Program-made: the position numbers and the translations under genes | Assembly: GCA_023052935.1 (NCBI GenBank) | Contig: CM041294.1 | Location: 87,714,616-87,778,615 of the forward strand | DNA from: Piezodorus guildinii | Lineage: Eukaryota; Arthropoda; Insecta; Hemiptera; Pentatomidae | Length of the DNA stretch: 64,000 nt | Direction: 5' to 3' | The notes under the pieces: generated by a model | Databases searched by the model: none | What the model was told of the DNA's origin: nothing | The model's input: the letters and a program-made list of their open reading frames with translations, nothing else | Shown here: positions 30,351 to 41,473 of the stretch, piece by piece | Position numbering within the stretch: position 1 is the first letter of the stretch | Layout of the letters: each line of letters opens with the position of its first letter

Positions 30351-30494
30351 AATGTATAACAAAAAAAAAAAAATCTTCGCCATAACAAACCATGATTGGT
30401 CTCCATGTCGATACAAATCAAAGTATGTGTACTGTTTCTAGTGCACTAAATTGTTTTGTGTTTTTTTTGTTTGTTTTTTTCACAATGGAGCACA

Positions 30495-30579
30495 TTTGAG
30501 ATAAAACTAACTGGTTATTTTAGTTAATAATATAATAGATTTTTTAATATAACACATGTTTCTATAGAAATTTAATTTA
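30495..30579 (-). repeat. Family H fragment
   Basis: AAAACTAACTGGTTATTTTA and ATAACACATGTTTCTATAGA belong to the region 100-200 bp from the family 5' end; it is cut exactly where the palindrome begins. Confidence 0.75.
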
Positions 30580-30948
30580 CCATGCGTTTTATAAAAAGGT
30601 ATCCTCATGTGATATTATATATATGGCTTTGAATAATTATATTAGGAACTTTATTTAAAAATAAAAAATCTGGTGCGGACCGACTTTCCCTTACATCTGT
30701 TTTAAAAATAGATTAAAGAATTTTCAAATACAGTTAGAGATAAAAAATAGAGAAACATTCAGAGAATTAAGGTTTCTCTATTTTTTATCTCTAACTGTAT
30801 TTGAAAATTCTTTAATCTATTTTTAAAACGGATGTAAGGGAAAGTCGGTCCGCACCAGATTTTTTATTTTTAAATAAAGATCCTAATATAATTATTCAAA
30901 GCCATATATATAATATCACATGAGGATACCTTTTTATAAAACGCATGG
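30580..30948. repeat. Near-perfect palindrome, 177-bp arms
   Basis: Arms 30580-30756 and 30772-30948 are complementary at 175 of 177 positions around a 15-nt loop. Each arm holds ~88 bp of flanking DNA (ATGCGTTTTATAAAAAGG, GGTATCCTCATGTGATATTA) and ~88 bp of a family H 5' terminus (TCTGGTGCGGACCGACTTTC). Mismatches are at AGGAAC/AGGATC and ACATCTG/ACATCCG. Confidence 0.97.
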
Positions 30949-31194
30949 CGTGCAATGACCCCGTGAGAGGAACATGTTAAATAAGGATATGGAAATGAAG
31001 AAATCCATTCCGAGAATCGAGCTGGGGCCTAAAAGAACAAGGTGGTAGGTACCTAGCCATCATAGCACACCATACTTATTCTTAAATTATTACTTGTTAT
31101 ATCAATTATAGGATTTATCCCTCTCACGGATAAGCTGTTTTAATGCATACAAGCAAACATTTATTTATAAAATTGTTTAAAGTTAAAAAAAAAA
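30949..31194. other. Unassigned stretch
   Basis: Nothing recognised. Confidence 0.4.
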
Positions 31195-31827
31195 TCTGAT
31201 GCGGGCAGCACATGGCTTCTACTTACCTCCTTTGTAAAAATTAATATAAGGATTTTAAAAATACACTTAGAGATGGAAAAAGATCAAAGGATTAATTAGA
31301 TAAAGTTTCAATAGAAACATGTGTTTTATTAACAAAATTAGACATTTACAACAATCAGTTAGTTTTATGTTCTTTACATCACTCTCCTTTAATATTTAGA
31401 ATCCTGTGTATTAGCTATTATTTTTTCTAAAATCCATAGCTTCCCAAAGGTATATTATAAATTAAAAAATATATTTGCACTTTTCTCCTATAGAAAATTG
31501 ATTTCTGAATCAAATCCTAACTTAGACGTTTTTATCAATGGTAACTAAATGATATGCCAAACTTTTTGAAACCCACAAAATTAAAAGTATTTTAGAGGAA
31601 GAAAATTTAGGCTATCACTTTTACGACTTTTCGTTTTTGTGGTAGACCTACCACACACCCACACGGACACGGACAGACACTCAGACCTATAGACCTATTT
31701 GCGGGACTAGGTTATTTGGACTTAAGAGACCCTAAAACGTGTATTTCCACTGAAAACTGGAATTCGAAAAGTTTCCCGATAGCAATACTTTACCTTACTA
31801 TATATTTCATACATTGATAAGTGCAAG
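31195..31827 (+). mobile_element. Family H, internally deleted copy
   Basis: Starts TCTGATGCGGGCAGCACATG; deletion between TTTAGGCTATCAC and TTTTCGTTTTTG removes the middle; ends CTATATATTTCATACATTGA then TAAGTGCAAGTAA. Confidence 0.85.
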
Positions 31828-32829
31828 TAAAAAAGGTCACGTTTTTTTAGAGCTCGGTTTTGAATTTTGCATTTACGCGTTCTATCTCGGTTCTTTTCAC
31901 ATCTCTAAAATTTTAACACGTTTTATTGTTTTTCCAGTTCCATTGTCGAAATAATGAAACCCCTATTTAGGACTTTCTTTAATAAATATATATTTAGTTA
32001 GATTCCATCGAATTTATAATGTGCGAATTTTGCGCTGGCACACTAGTAATGATATTATTATCGTAACACAATGGAGTATGTATACTGATATATGAGAACA
32101 TTAATCGTCGTGGGATTCGACCCCACACACGAGGAAGGATATTATCCTTTTTGCCATAGTGTCCAATTGGATTGGCCCGGGCCGCGGATGGGCCTGTCAT
32201 ATTTTGATTTATGATCGTTAGAAGGCATTCCTCGAGGATCATAACATTTCGATCTAGCATCGCGGACCAATGAGGTCCCTCCACACAACCGAAGAGCCAA
32301 TGAACTGTCGAGGAAATGGCCAAAACTTCGGTTGTATAACATAATCCGTCGTAATGGACATCTTCCTCTCATTGCTAACGAGAATATATCACCCGAGAAG
32401 ATGAGGGATATATATCTATATATAAATCAGATGGCAATTTTGATGACGGTAGGTGGGTTTGACATAACATGGTTGGCAGTGACCATGAGATTGTCAACGC
32501 TGTAAAACTGGTACCAGAAGTTACAGCATAGAGGTTATATGTTAGTTTGCTATTTATTGGGGTTATGTGTTCGCTGACATAAGTTAGTTTAAATTTATTT
32601 TATTTAAAATCACAAACCCCGAAGAGTATGAATTTATTATCATATTACATTTAGGAGTAGGAACACCATATAATAATTGATAGAAGAACTTTAGGATTCG
32701 AACTAGGAACAATTTAGAGTGAGCATCAAGACGATATTTTTGATACGATATTCTGAAGATGAGGTAAAAATACTTTGATACGTTAATGATGTATAATTGA
32801 ATATAAAGTACGTATTCGAACGAATTCGT
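31828..32829. other. Unassigned stretch with a GC-rich core
   Basis: 32100-32380 has raised GC. The minus strand has GGGTCGAATCCCAC at 32128-32115, similar to a tRNA B-box, but no cloverleaf or A-box spacing can be supported, so it may be a worn tRNA-derived retroposon. Two overlapping minus frames show no recognisable protein. Confidence 0.3.
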
Positions 32830-33830
32830 TATCCAACCAAAGGAGAAAACTGTCAAAAATATTTTTCAATGAAATTTTTGAGTTTTTGAACATAAGAAGT
32901 CAGATATACATGTATAATATACCGTTGAAAATCTAAAGATTTTAGAAAAAATATTATCTTATACACAAAATTGTAAAAGTTTATATAGAGTATTGAAAAG
33001 CCGATGAAACTAACTGATCGTGGTAGATCATAATATAATAGATATTCAATATAACACATGTTTCTATTGAAACTATGTAAATAATTCTTTTACAATTCAT
33101 TTTCATCACTAAATATCTTTAAAAATTCTTAAATTTATTTTAACATCGAAGGGTTCATTCTGTTTGAAATAGCCTGTCAGGATTTAAATGACAATTTTTT
33201 AAATTGTCTTGCCCCAAAGTACAATTAATTTTGTACATTTAAAAAATCAACTATCTCTTTATGATTCAGGACAATTAGGTAAATATATAAGTTGGACGAA
33301 TTAGATATCAAACTGAAGGAGAAAAACGCAAACATATTTTTGATTGTTTTTTTAACATAAGAATTCTAAATTTTCTTCTTTTAAAGTACCTTTAATTTTG
33401 TAAATTTCATTTAATTAACCATATCATTTGATGGTATTGATAAAAAACAGCCAAGCATAGAAGTTGAACGAATGTCATTACCAGCTAAAGAAGAAAGAGC
33501 AAAAACATTTTTTTATGCAATATTTGTGTTTTTAACATAAAAACTGTGATATACATGAATAATATACCGTTGGAAAGCTAAAGATTTCAGAAAAAATAAT
33601 ATCTTATAAACAAGCTTGTAAAATTTAATACGGTTTGATGAAAAGCCGATAAGACTAGCTGATTGTTTTAGATAATAATATAATAGATTTTTTAATAAAA
33701 ACAGGTTTCAATTGGAATACAATATAATTAATTCGTTGAACAATTTTTATCTCTAACATTATTTAAAAACTCTCAAATTGATTTTGAAAACGGAGGTAAG
33801 TGAAAGTCGTGTGCAAACCAGATTGTTTGC
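32830..33830 (-). repeat. Family H array, three overlapping decayed pieces in the same orientation
   Basis: The block TATAATATACCGTTG appears at 32912 and again at 33558, the block CTTAAAGTACCTTTAATTTTG-like at 33216 and 33380, and the 5' end GAGGTAAGTGAAAGTCGTGT only at 33794. This means parts of at least three copies lie head to tail. Confidence 0.75.
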
Positions 33831-34059
33831 TTATTTTATATATCACATTGTTGTTTTGTTATTACAATTATTATAATGCGAATTGGTGAAACATAATGTT
33901 ATTTTAGTATAGGATACAACTTATTGTTATTTATATAGTTAGTTACTCATTTTTCATTCGATTTATTTTTTTAATATTTATTATTTATTATTGATTTTAA
34001 CCATCTGATTTTTTAAAATTCAGATATACCCCCGTTTACTATATTGTCTTATATTATTT
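33831..34059. other. Unassigned AT-rich stretch
   Basis: Nothing recognised. Confidence 0.4.
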
Positions 34060-34235
34060 ATGTTATACATTCCTTGTAGTCATTTTGTTCCTTTTTAGCC
34101 CTGATGATTACCCAAAATGTGGGTCGAAACGTTGTTAGACAATTAATAGTCAAAACTGTTTCATTATTTTTTTTTACTGACCGCCTAACGAACTAAATCA
34201 TTTGTGTATTCTCAACGGTTAATTAATTATATCAA
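34060..34235 (+). repeat. Family P copy with hammerhead-like core
   Basis: 34101-34129 reads CTGATGA, then TACCCAAAATGTGGGTC (ACCCA/TGGGT stem), then GAAA, followed by CGTTGTTAGACAATTA, ACTGACCGCC and the family end ATTCTCAACGGTTAATTA. Confidence 0.6.
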
Positions 34236-34647
34236 ACATTTCTTAATGAATATTTGAATACTCCATTAGCCTCTGAAGTTCTTAGCATCGAGAAAGAAGA
34301 AATTAGCCGGCAGATTTGCAAAAGGCGATAAGATTACATCAGCAGATATCGATAAGATACAAGACTGGATAGATGACTACCGACATAGGGCCAATGACGA
34401 CACAGAGAGGCGATGAGCGTTAAGGCGACGCAGGCTTGAGATGACAGAAGGCCTTGGAGCGGAGCTGCATTCCCTGGGCCTCGGTCAAGGCCCGCATACC
34501 TTACAGTGCACCGACTCCAAGCTCGTCTTTTCGGTCGCATATCTTCTGCCAAGGGAGTCTGCCGAGGATATACTTCCTCCTGCGTGTCAGGGGTTTGTTA
34601 GGCTCGCCAGAGGCTGAGTCTACCCATGAATTGAAAAAAAAAAACAC
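34236..34647 (+). other. GC-rich segment ending in an A tract, origin unknown
   Basis: 34260-34630 has much higher GC than its flanks and ends GAATTGAAAAAAAAAACACC. It may be the 3' end of a LINE or a retroposed transcript: CGACACAGAGAGGCGATGAG, CTGGGCCTCGGTCAAGGCCC. Frames on both strands are short and unrecognised. Confidence 0.3.
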
Positions 34648-35326
34648 CAATTTTGTTTTTTTAATCATATTTTATTGTTTTTTTACAACTGTATTTGCAA
34701 ATATAATAAGTAAGATAGATGATGCAATAATAAACATGAATAGACACGTGAAGAAGCTACCCAGTGATAGCACTTCAAAGTTTATTTTATAAGCAGGTCT
34801 CGAGGCCAACGTCTTTTCATGCGCCTCGTAGGATTATCGGGAATAGATGTAGTTGAGCTGTTACGGACAAGCGGGTTTGAGGGGGCAGGTAGTTTGGAGG
34901 GGTATCTCCAAGCTGCAACAAGTGGGATATTTAGGTCTCAATGGATGAGTTTATTAGTTACAAAGTAAGGAGCATTGGGGATTTTTCTTAGGATTTTGGA
35001 TTGTAAGGATTGGATACGGGAGGAGTTTGGTAGTTTAGTGGACTCCCATAGCTCAATGCCATAGGTCCAAATAGGTCGCATAATGGTAATGTAAATGAGG
35101 CTTTTATAGTAAATAGGCAGTTTTGATCGTTTGTCGAGTAAGTGTTGTAGTAAACGGTATCTGCAGTTTCAGTCTAGTGTTAGGATTCCAGATTAGGCGC
35201 TTGTCTAGATGGAGTCCAAGGTAACGGATCTGTTCAACAGGGATTAGTGGGATGTTGCTAAATGATACAGTTGGACAGTTAGTCATAGGCTTGCAAGGAA
35301 GGGTAAAGATAATTTGTATATAATTT

Positions 35327-35327
<1 letters not shown>
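34648..35327 (-). pseudogene. Jockey-type LINE 3' part, frameshifted
   Basis: Minus strand gives TNCPTVSFSNIPLIPVEQIR then YLGLHLDKRLIWNPNTRLKL, followed in other frames by a LWG block and the 3' UTR. It begins next to a TA microsatellite and ends in a T-rich (A-tail) tract at 34648-34685. Confidence 0.8.

Positions 35328-35330
<3 letters not shown>

Positions 35331-35403
<73 letters not shown>
35331..35403. repeat. (TA)n microsatellite between two LINE copies
   Basis: About 73 bp of TA dinucleotides, bounded by the 5' side of the jockey copy and the 3' end of the CR1/L2-type element. Confidence 0.97.
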
Positions 35404-35407
<4 letters not shown>

Positions 35408-35979
35408 GAAATTGATTTTTATTCTGGGACTGTGTCCCCTGAGAATAACATATTTGCACAGTTTACAATATACAGTATGTCTGGCCAACAGACAAAATGA
35501 TCATAATTAACTAATGTTTACAATTATGGGTGAATATATACGTAAAATATAAAAATAAAATGAATAAAAATTAAAATAAAAAAATATTCTCAGAAAATAG
35601 TTGTTTGGACAAAATGAAAAATAAATGAGTTTGAATGGATAATAAAAAGAAGAGAAATAAAAGTTTACATTATTTTGTTGCTTGGTCTTTTAAGAATAAC
35701 ATAAGCTTAGAAATAATAAAGTAACTTAAACTGGACAAGAATTAGTGAAAAATAAACCAATTAAACATAAATAAAAATAATATACTACAATGATACAAAA
35801 CGAATTCTCCTAATCACATAACAGGCATAATAATCACAATATAAACAATTTAAAAAGAAAAGAAAAAAAAATGTAAAAAAAAAATAAATCTTCCAGATAA
35901 AATAGTTGAAAAAATAGATCGATACTTGTGGAAAAAAATAAAAATATTGAATACAATCCTGCTAAAAAATTTAACATTG
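35404..35979 (-). other. 3' UTR of the CR1/L2-type element
   Basis: Ends (minus strand) GGACACAGTCCCAGAATAAA then AATCAATTTCTATT, shared with the truncated copy at 19725. The hexamer-like TTTCTA terminus resembles the short 3' repeats of CR1-type LINEs. Confidence 0.75.
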
Positions 35980-38811
35980 TCAAGCAGCGTCATTTTGGGA
36001 TGCTAGAAGGTACTGGAAGAGAAGGTGTTTGAATGTGGAGAGGGATCGAGCATGGCGGATGTTTGGTGGGAGGGAATTCCAGAGACTAGTAGAACGGGCC
36101 AGAAAGGAGCATTCATATTTGTTTGTTCTGTGGGAAGGGATATAAAGGTTGGACATACGGGATCTAGTCTCTAGTGGATGAATTGAGGGTTTGAACTGCA
36201 GGAGATTATAGATATAGGAAGGATGTTGGGAGTTGATAGTTTGGTATAGAAAAGATCCAAGGAAGTATTGCCTACGGGTGTGGGGAAAAAGCCAATTTGA
36301 TTCGGTATAAAGATGGGATACATGAGACCGCCTCGACGTGCCATAAACGAATCTTAAAGAACTGTTCATGATCTGCTTCAACCTCTTCTCTAGCATCATC
36401 GAGAGGCCACCATATACCGCACATCCATAATCAAATTGAGGGAAAATTAAAGAGGATACAAGGAGCTTACGGGTGGACTGTGGGAGAACATGACGGGAAC
36501 GATGGAATAATTTGAGGGAGCTTATTGACCTTCGGGAAATTTGGGCCACATGTGCTTTCCAGGATAAGGTTTGGTCAAAATGGATGCCTAAATTTTTTAC
36601 AGAGGAGCTGAAAGTGATAGGATGGTCAGTTAGTAATAGGGTAGGAAGAGAAGGAATAGATGTGAGGAGGGAATCGGATCCAATAATGATAGCCTGAGTT
36701 TTCGCAGCGTTTAAAGTTAAATCATTCTGATTTGCCCAATGACAGATCCTGCCCAGGTCTTCTTGAATACTAGTAAACGCTGCTGATAACTCAGTAGGAG
36801 GAAAGGTTAGATAAATCTGAAAGTCATCAGCATATAGGTGGTAGGAGCAGTGATGGATTGAATTGGGAAGATCGTTTATAAAGGCATTGAATAGGATAGG
36901 AGAAATACTTGAACCCTGGGCCACCCCTGAGGAAAGGGTAAGAAAATAAGATAAAGGTTGGTTAGGAATGTGGACTGCTTGGGTTCAGTCAGAAAGAAAT
37001 GACTGGAGCCAAAGAATAGAGCTGTAAGAGAAGGAAAGAGATTTTAGTTTGGAGTAAAGGATGGAATGGTTCAGAGAATCAAACGCTTTAGAAAAGTCAA
37101 GGAGTATTAGTACTGTTAGCTGTTTGTTGTCCATTGCAGTGTGTATGTCATTGGTGATTTTAGCAAGAGCAGATTGAGTGGAGAAACCAGGTCGGAAACC
37201 GGATTGGAGAGGATTGATTGATTTTGATTCTTCGAGGAATTTTGAAATTTGAGATTGTACTAATCTTTCTAGAGGTTTAGAAAGATTGGATAAGATGGAG
37301 ATCGGGCGGAAGTCTTTAGGAGTTGTAGGATTGGGATTTTTCTTAATGGGATGGACTATGGCTTTTTTCCAAGAGATGGGGAATACAGAATTTTGGAGAG
37401 AAAAATTATAAATGAAAAGGAGCACTGGTAAAATTTCTGGGAGACATAGTTTTAGTAGTTTAACTGGGATTCCGTCAAAGCCTATGGAGTTTGTGCGGGA
37501 TTTCATAACTGAAGTTATTATGTCAGTTGGTGAGATGTCAGAGAAATAGAAGTTTTCGGAGTTAAAAGATGGAGCTGAAGGATGCTGGGAAGATGGTGAT
37601 GCCAAATTGCAAGAGGTCGCAGATAGAAAGTAGGAATTTAATTCTTCAGGCGATACTTTAATATCTGAAGTGGTAGTGGATTTACAGAGGGAGAGTTTTC
37701 GAAGGAGTTGCCATTGAGACTTAGGATCAGGAACTGAGGAAAGGGTTTCGTGAAAATAATTGGATTTCGCTTGTCTGACTCTTGATTGTGTCAAGTTACG
37801 GAGCACCCTGTACGCTTGGTAGTCATCCTCTAGTCTTGTGCGTCTGTAGCGTCTTCGGGCAGCCTCACGTCTCTTTTGAAGATCTTTTATTTCTTGACAC
37901 AACCATGGAGCAGGACGGCGGCGAAAGGTGCAGGTTTTGAGAGGAGCATGGGTATCTAGTATCCTGAGTAGATTTGAGGTGAGGATATCTACCATACAGT
38001 CAATGGAAGAGGAGGAGTAAATTTCTTCCCATTTCAAGGACTCAAGATCTGGTAGAATGGTTTCACGAGAGAGGGTGTCAAGGTTACGGAATGTTATGGT
38101 TTTAGGAAGGATTGCTGGAGTTTGAATATTGTAAGATATTTGGATTAAATCGTGGGATGACAAGAATGGAACCGGTAACTGGGAGGAGGAAAGAAGGTTC
38201 TCTGCTGTATCTATAATGTAAACGTCCAACCAGGTGTCAGTCCGTCGGGTATGATGGGTGGCAGAAAAGGGAACAATGAACAGATTGAGGGAGAAGAAGA
38301 GATTTTCTAAGTAAAGTCTGTCGTTGGAATGTGAAAGGAAGTTGGTATTAAGGTCACCGGAAATTATTATGTTAGTGTAAAGAGGAACGTATTTGTACAG
38401 AGTTGATTCAAGGGATTCTTCGAAAGGTACCAAAGGAGGGCGGTAGGCTACAACATATAGGAGAGGATTTTCTTTGAGGAGAACTTCAATAGATAGGAAT
38501 TCGACATGCGGGTGCTCAGTTCGGGATGAAAATTCAAGGATTTGAAATCTAAGGCTATTGTGGACATAAAGCCCGACGCCTCCACCAGTACGGCAGATGC
38601 GGTCGTGACGGATAAAGGAATAGTCCGGAAGAGAAACAGAAGAAGAAGGGATGTAGGGTTTTAACCATGTCTCGGAAACGGCAACAATATGGTAGAAATT
38701 TTGGGTGAAATATTGAAGGAATTCGTTGAAGTGAGCGGCTAAGGATTGGGCGTTGACGTGACAGGTAGTTAGGATACTAGACATGCTGGAGGTGGGATGG
38801 AAAATGAACAA
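35980..38811 (-). pseudogene. CR1/L2-type LINE ORF2 (endonuclease + reverse transcriptase) with one in-frame stop
   Basis: The frame from ATG 38811 to TAG/TAA at 35980 is 944 codons with a single TGA at 36987-36985 (codon 609). Endonuclease signatures: CHVNAQS (17-23), SETWL (46-50), SGDLN (151-155), TWLDVYI (193-199) and SHD (219-221). RT signatures: FRPISILSNLSKPLERL near 500, LLDFSKAFDSLNH (570-582, first aspartate), GVAQGSSISPILFN, and YADD at 660-663. The C-terminal domain ends WNSLPPNIRHARSLSTFKHL. The stop follows FLSD and precedes TQ, where this family normally has an arginine; CGA to TGA deamination would explain it. Apart from that codon the reading frame is whole, so this copy is young or a sequencing error hides an active one. 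Confidence 0.93.
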
Positions 38812-39141
38812 GGATTAGAGGGGAGACGCTGTACATATAAAAATATAATTAAGTCAATTTCAAGTGAAAGAAAGAAAACAAGATATATATATGTACACAA
38901 TAAACAGGCTCACAAACACAAATGCATAAGCACATACGCGCTCATATACATACATACATATCATAAAGAAAATCATAAACCATCTCCGAGGTAAAGCGTT
39001 GAATTTAAGAGAACTTATATGAATGAAAATCCCTAATATATGTAAAAAATGCGATAGAAATATAATAATGAATGTATTCCTAAAACCATTAACCGTTGTT
39101 ATATTCCGATTGATACTAGCCAGATGACGGGGATCCTGATG
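38812..39141 (-). other. Spacer between ORF1 and ORF2 of the CR1/L2-type element
   Basis: Contains short ACAT and CAT repeats (38930-38960) and no coding potential. Confidence 0.6.
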
Positions 39142-40120
39142 TCAGCCGAATACTTCTAAATCTTGCACCTGGTCTATGTAGATGACAGGGTGTCCGTCTT
39201 CTTTCCTACAACGGACTCTTCCGCCAGCGAACCAAACATATTTCAGTTTTCCAGCAGTCTTCCTTTGCCGGGCGAGCCAATAGAGGTGCCTGTTAGCGGG
39301 GGTCATTTCCTCGCTTAGATATATCCGGTGGCAGTCATTCTCCTGCCAGCCGATATCCCTCGTGGTGAAATCTCTCTTAATCTTCCGACTTCTAATTAAC
39401 TCGTCCCGAGTGGTCTGCCTGAAAAATCGAGCGATGACAGGGGGTGGTCGAGGGTCATCTTTTTTCTGTCTACGACGCTCCACTACGTCTAGATCCTCCA
39501 TTTTGATTTTGATGCCCAGGCCTGCCGCTATATTGCTCACCAGAGCCGCGGGGGTTTCCCCGGGTCGGACTGGTATGCCCCTAATTTCTAATGATTTCGA
39601 CAAAAGGCCCTGTTCAGCCCTGTTCAGCCGTATCTCCAGTTCGCCCACTCGGCACTTTAATGCTTTATTTTCGCTAGCTAGGTCTTCTAGATATTTCGAT
39701 TGGCCCTCTAGATGGTTTTCAATTTTACTGAGCCTCTCGTTAAGCTCAAAGCTCAGTTCTCCGTATTTTCGAGCGATGATTTTATGTCTTTAATTTCTTG
39801 ATTTACTTGGGCGCCATGTCTATTTACTGCCGAAAGTATATCTGATGGAGATGGTTCCTTAGGATGCTATATATATGCTATATATGTTGGATGCTCTTTA
39901 TATTAGTGGGTGATGTAGGATTTTCGGTGACTGTACCAGACTTTTTTCCTTGAACACACTTAGGGCACAGCCATGACTTTTTATGAGCCTTGAGCGCTTC
40001 AATATCTTTTTCCGATAGATTACAGCACTTGCCATGAAAAATAACACGGCACTCGCTGCAGCCAACACTTTTCTTCTCCTCTCTGGTGATGGCACCATCG
40101 CAAATCGAGCACTGAACCAT
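39142..40120 (-). pseudogene. CR1/L2-type LINE ORF1 (PHD finger, coiled coil, RRM-like), frameshifted
   Basis: The N-terminal frame from ATG 40120 has a PHD-type zinc finger: C5, C8, C20, C23, H29, C32, C51, C54 (pattern CxxC, CxxC, HxxC, CPKC). It runs into a stop at about 39878, inside an AT-rich slippage-prone run (CATATATAGCATATATATAG). After it come DILSAVNRHGAQVNQEIKDI in one frame and ELSFELNERLSKIENHLEGQ in the next, a coiled coil, so a second 1-nt indel lies near 39760. The last 168 codons (39648-39142) hold SLEIRGIPVRPGE, VIARFFRQTTRDELIRSRKI and RQRKTAGKLKYVWFAGGRVR, the RRM-plus-C-terminal fold of L1/CR1 ORF1 nucleic-acid chaperones. It would coat the element RNA. Confidence 0.85.
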
Positions 40121-40445
40121 TTTTATAATTGATAAATAAATATGACTTACTCGTAGAGGTGTTTGTCAATAAAGGCCTGGTGTTGACGTCCTTTAATACT
40201 CTAACGTCTTAGGGATTAGCACTCTGACTGCCGGCTGCTTTCGAATAAACCCGGACTTTACAACTAATTATGTCTTTGTTTTTGCTGTTTAATTAGCTTC
40301 TGTGAACGGGATAAATGCGGGTTCCACTATTTACTTTAAATATTTTGAGAAAAAAATAAAATGAGTTAAGAAGAATAAGTTATAGAAGAGATAAGAAGAA
40401 AAGAACACAGGAGCGGTGTTGACACGTTGCCGTCTATGGCCAGAC
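40121..40445 (-). other. Probable 5' UTR of the CR1/L2-type element
   Basis: Moderate GC with no frame; the 5' boundary is not visible, and the sequence becomes AT-rich after about 40440. Confidence 0.35.
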
Positions 40446-40547
40446 TGCATATTCATATATCATATATCTTATTATCATTCATATATCTTAGCATCAGACA
40501 AAGATTAAAGGTAAATATGAGAAATTTGTGAACATTAACTATTACAT

Positions 40548-40830
40548 CTTATCCATAAAGACCTAAATATCCCATTAGTTGAAGACTTGGCCCGATCCAA
40601 ATATACATCCTTCCATTCCATTTCCTCAACATCTATTCCTGACAATCCACCTTAAAAGAAGGTGGCCAAGAGACCTCTTACCATAAATTGGTCATTGGAG
40701 TTCTACCAATGGGTAGTTTCTTCACAAGACAATCATGTGTCTTAATCTCAAATCAATCCCATTTACTTGTTGTATTGAAGCAATACAGTTGTAAATTTAT
40801 TTGAATAAATAAATTTAAAAAACAAAAAAA
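40548..40830 (+). repeat. Jockey-type LINE 3' end
   Basis: ATCCATAAAGACCTAAATAT, TTGACAATCC-like, AGAAGGTGGCCAAGAGACCT and the 3' UTR CTACCAATGGGTAGTTTCTT, ending AATAAATAAATTTAAAAAAC. This is the same family as the minus copies at 26 and 34.7 kb, 5' truncated. Confidence 0.8.
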
Positions 40831-41473
40831 CTATTACATCACGTTTAGTTCTACTTTAACCGTCCATAAACAGACAAATTGTTGATCCTTTATTCTACTT
40901 CTAATCTCTTAAGATTGTTGAGAAACCCACTTGAAGATTAAGTACAAGAATTCATTGCTAGTTAAACTTATAATAAAACTACAGCTGATTGAATCATTTC
41001 ATATGGTTAGGTAGACACAATTCGATCAATAAGAAACAATGCTTATCAATTTCCCACCAGATAACCACCCACCCCATGACACAAGTAACAATGGGACTTA
41101 GGCAGCCCACATGGGACGGTACCCTCATCGTCAGAAATTGGGGGCACTTGAGCATGCCCTGTATCCCGGCACAGGGTCCAAACATCATTTCAACTAACGA
41201 AAAACATAGGGTTCGTTCCCACAAAGCTTGGAAATCTGGCGAAACCTGCGGAGATCCAACTCGTCCGTGACCAGAAATCAACGAATCAGCCATTTGTTCC
41301 TACAAAACTTTAATCTGTCAGAGGTTCTCCGGGTTTCAGTTTTGAACCTCAGCAGAAATATTCATTCTGTTATTTTAGCCGTGGAGTACCTTAGAGTATG
41401 GAGACCTTCCAGGAAGACATCCAACCCTTATAATGTGGGCACACAAAATTAGGGAAAATTACCTCCTTCCTCA
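40831..41473. other. Unassigned stretch of normal complexity
   Basis: Both strands have ~95-codon frames over 40990-41290, but neither resembles a known protein; mutual overlap and lack of context make them doubtful. Confidence 0.3.

Noticed and set aside
32110..32190. A tRNA gene around the GGGTCGAATCCCAC motif
   Set aside because: No cloverleaf could be drawn and A-box spacing is poor; at best a decayed tRNA-derived repeat.
36512..36697. Plus-strand frames antisense to the CR1/L2-type ORFs (also 39362-39793)
   Set aside because: Shadows of the coding strand; no independent support.
40989..41293. Overlapping ~95-codon frames on both strands as genes
   Set aside because: No recognisable domain, no splice or promoter context; both cannot be real, and neither is supported.
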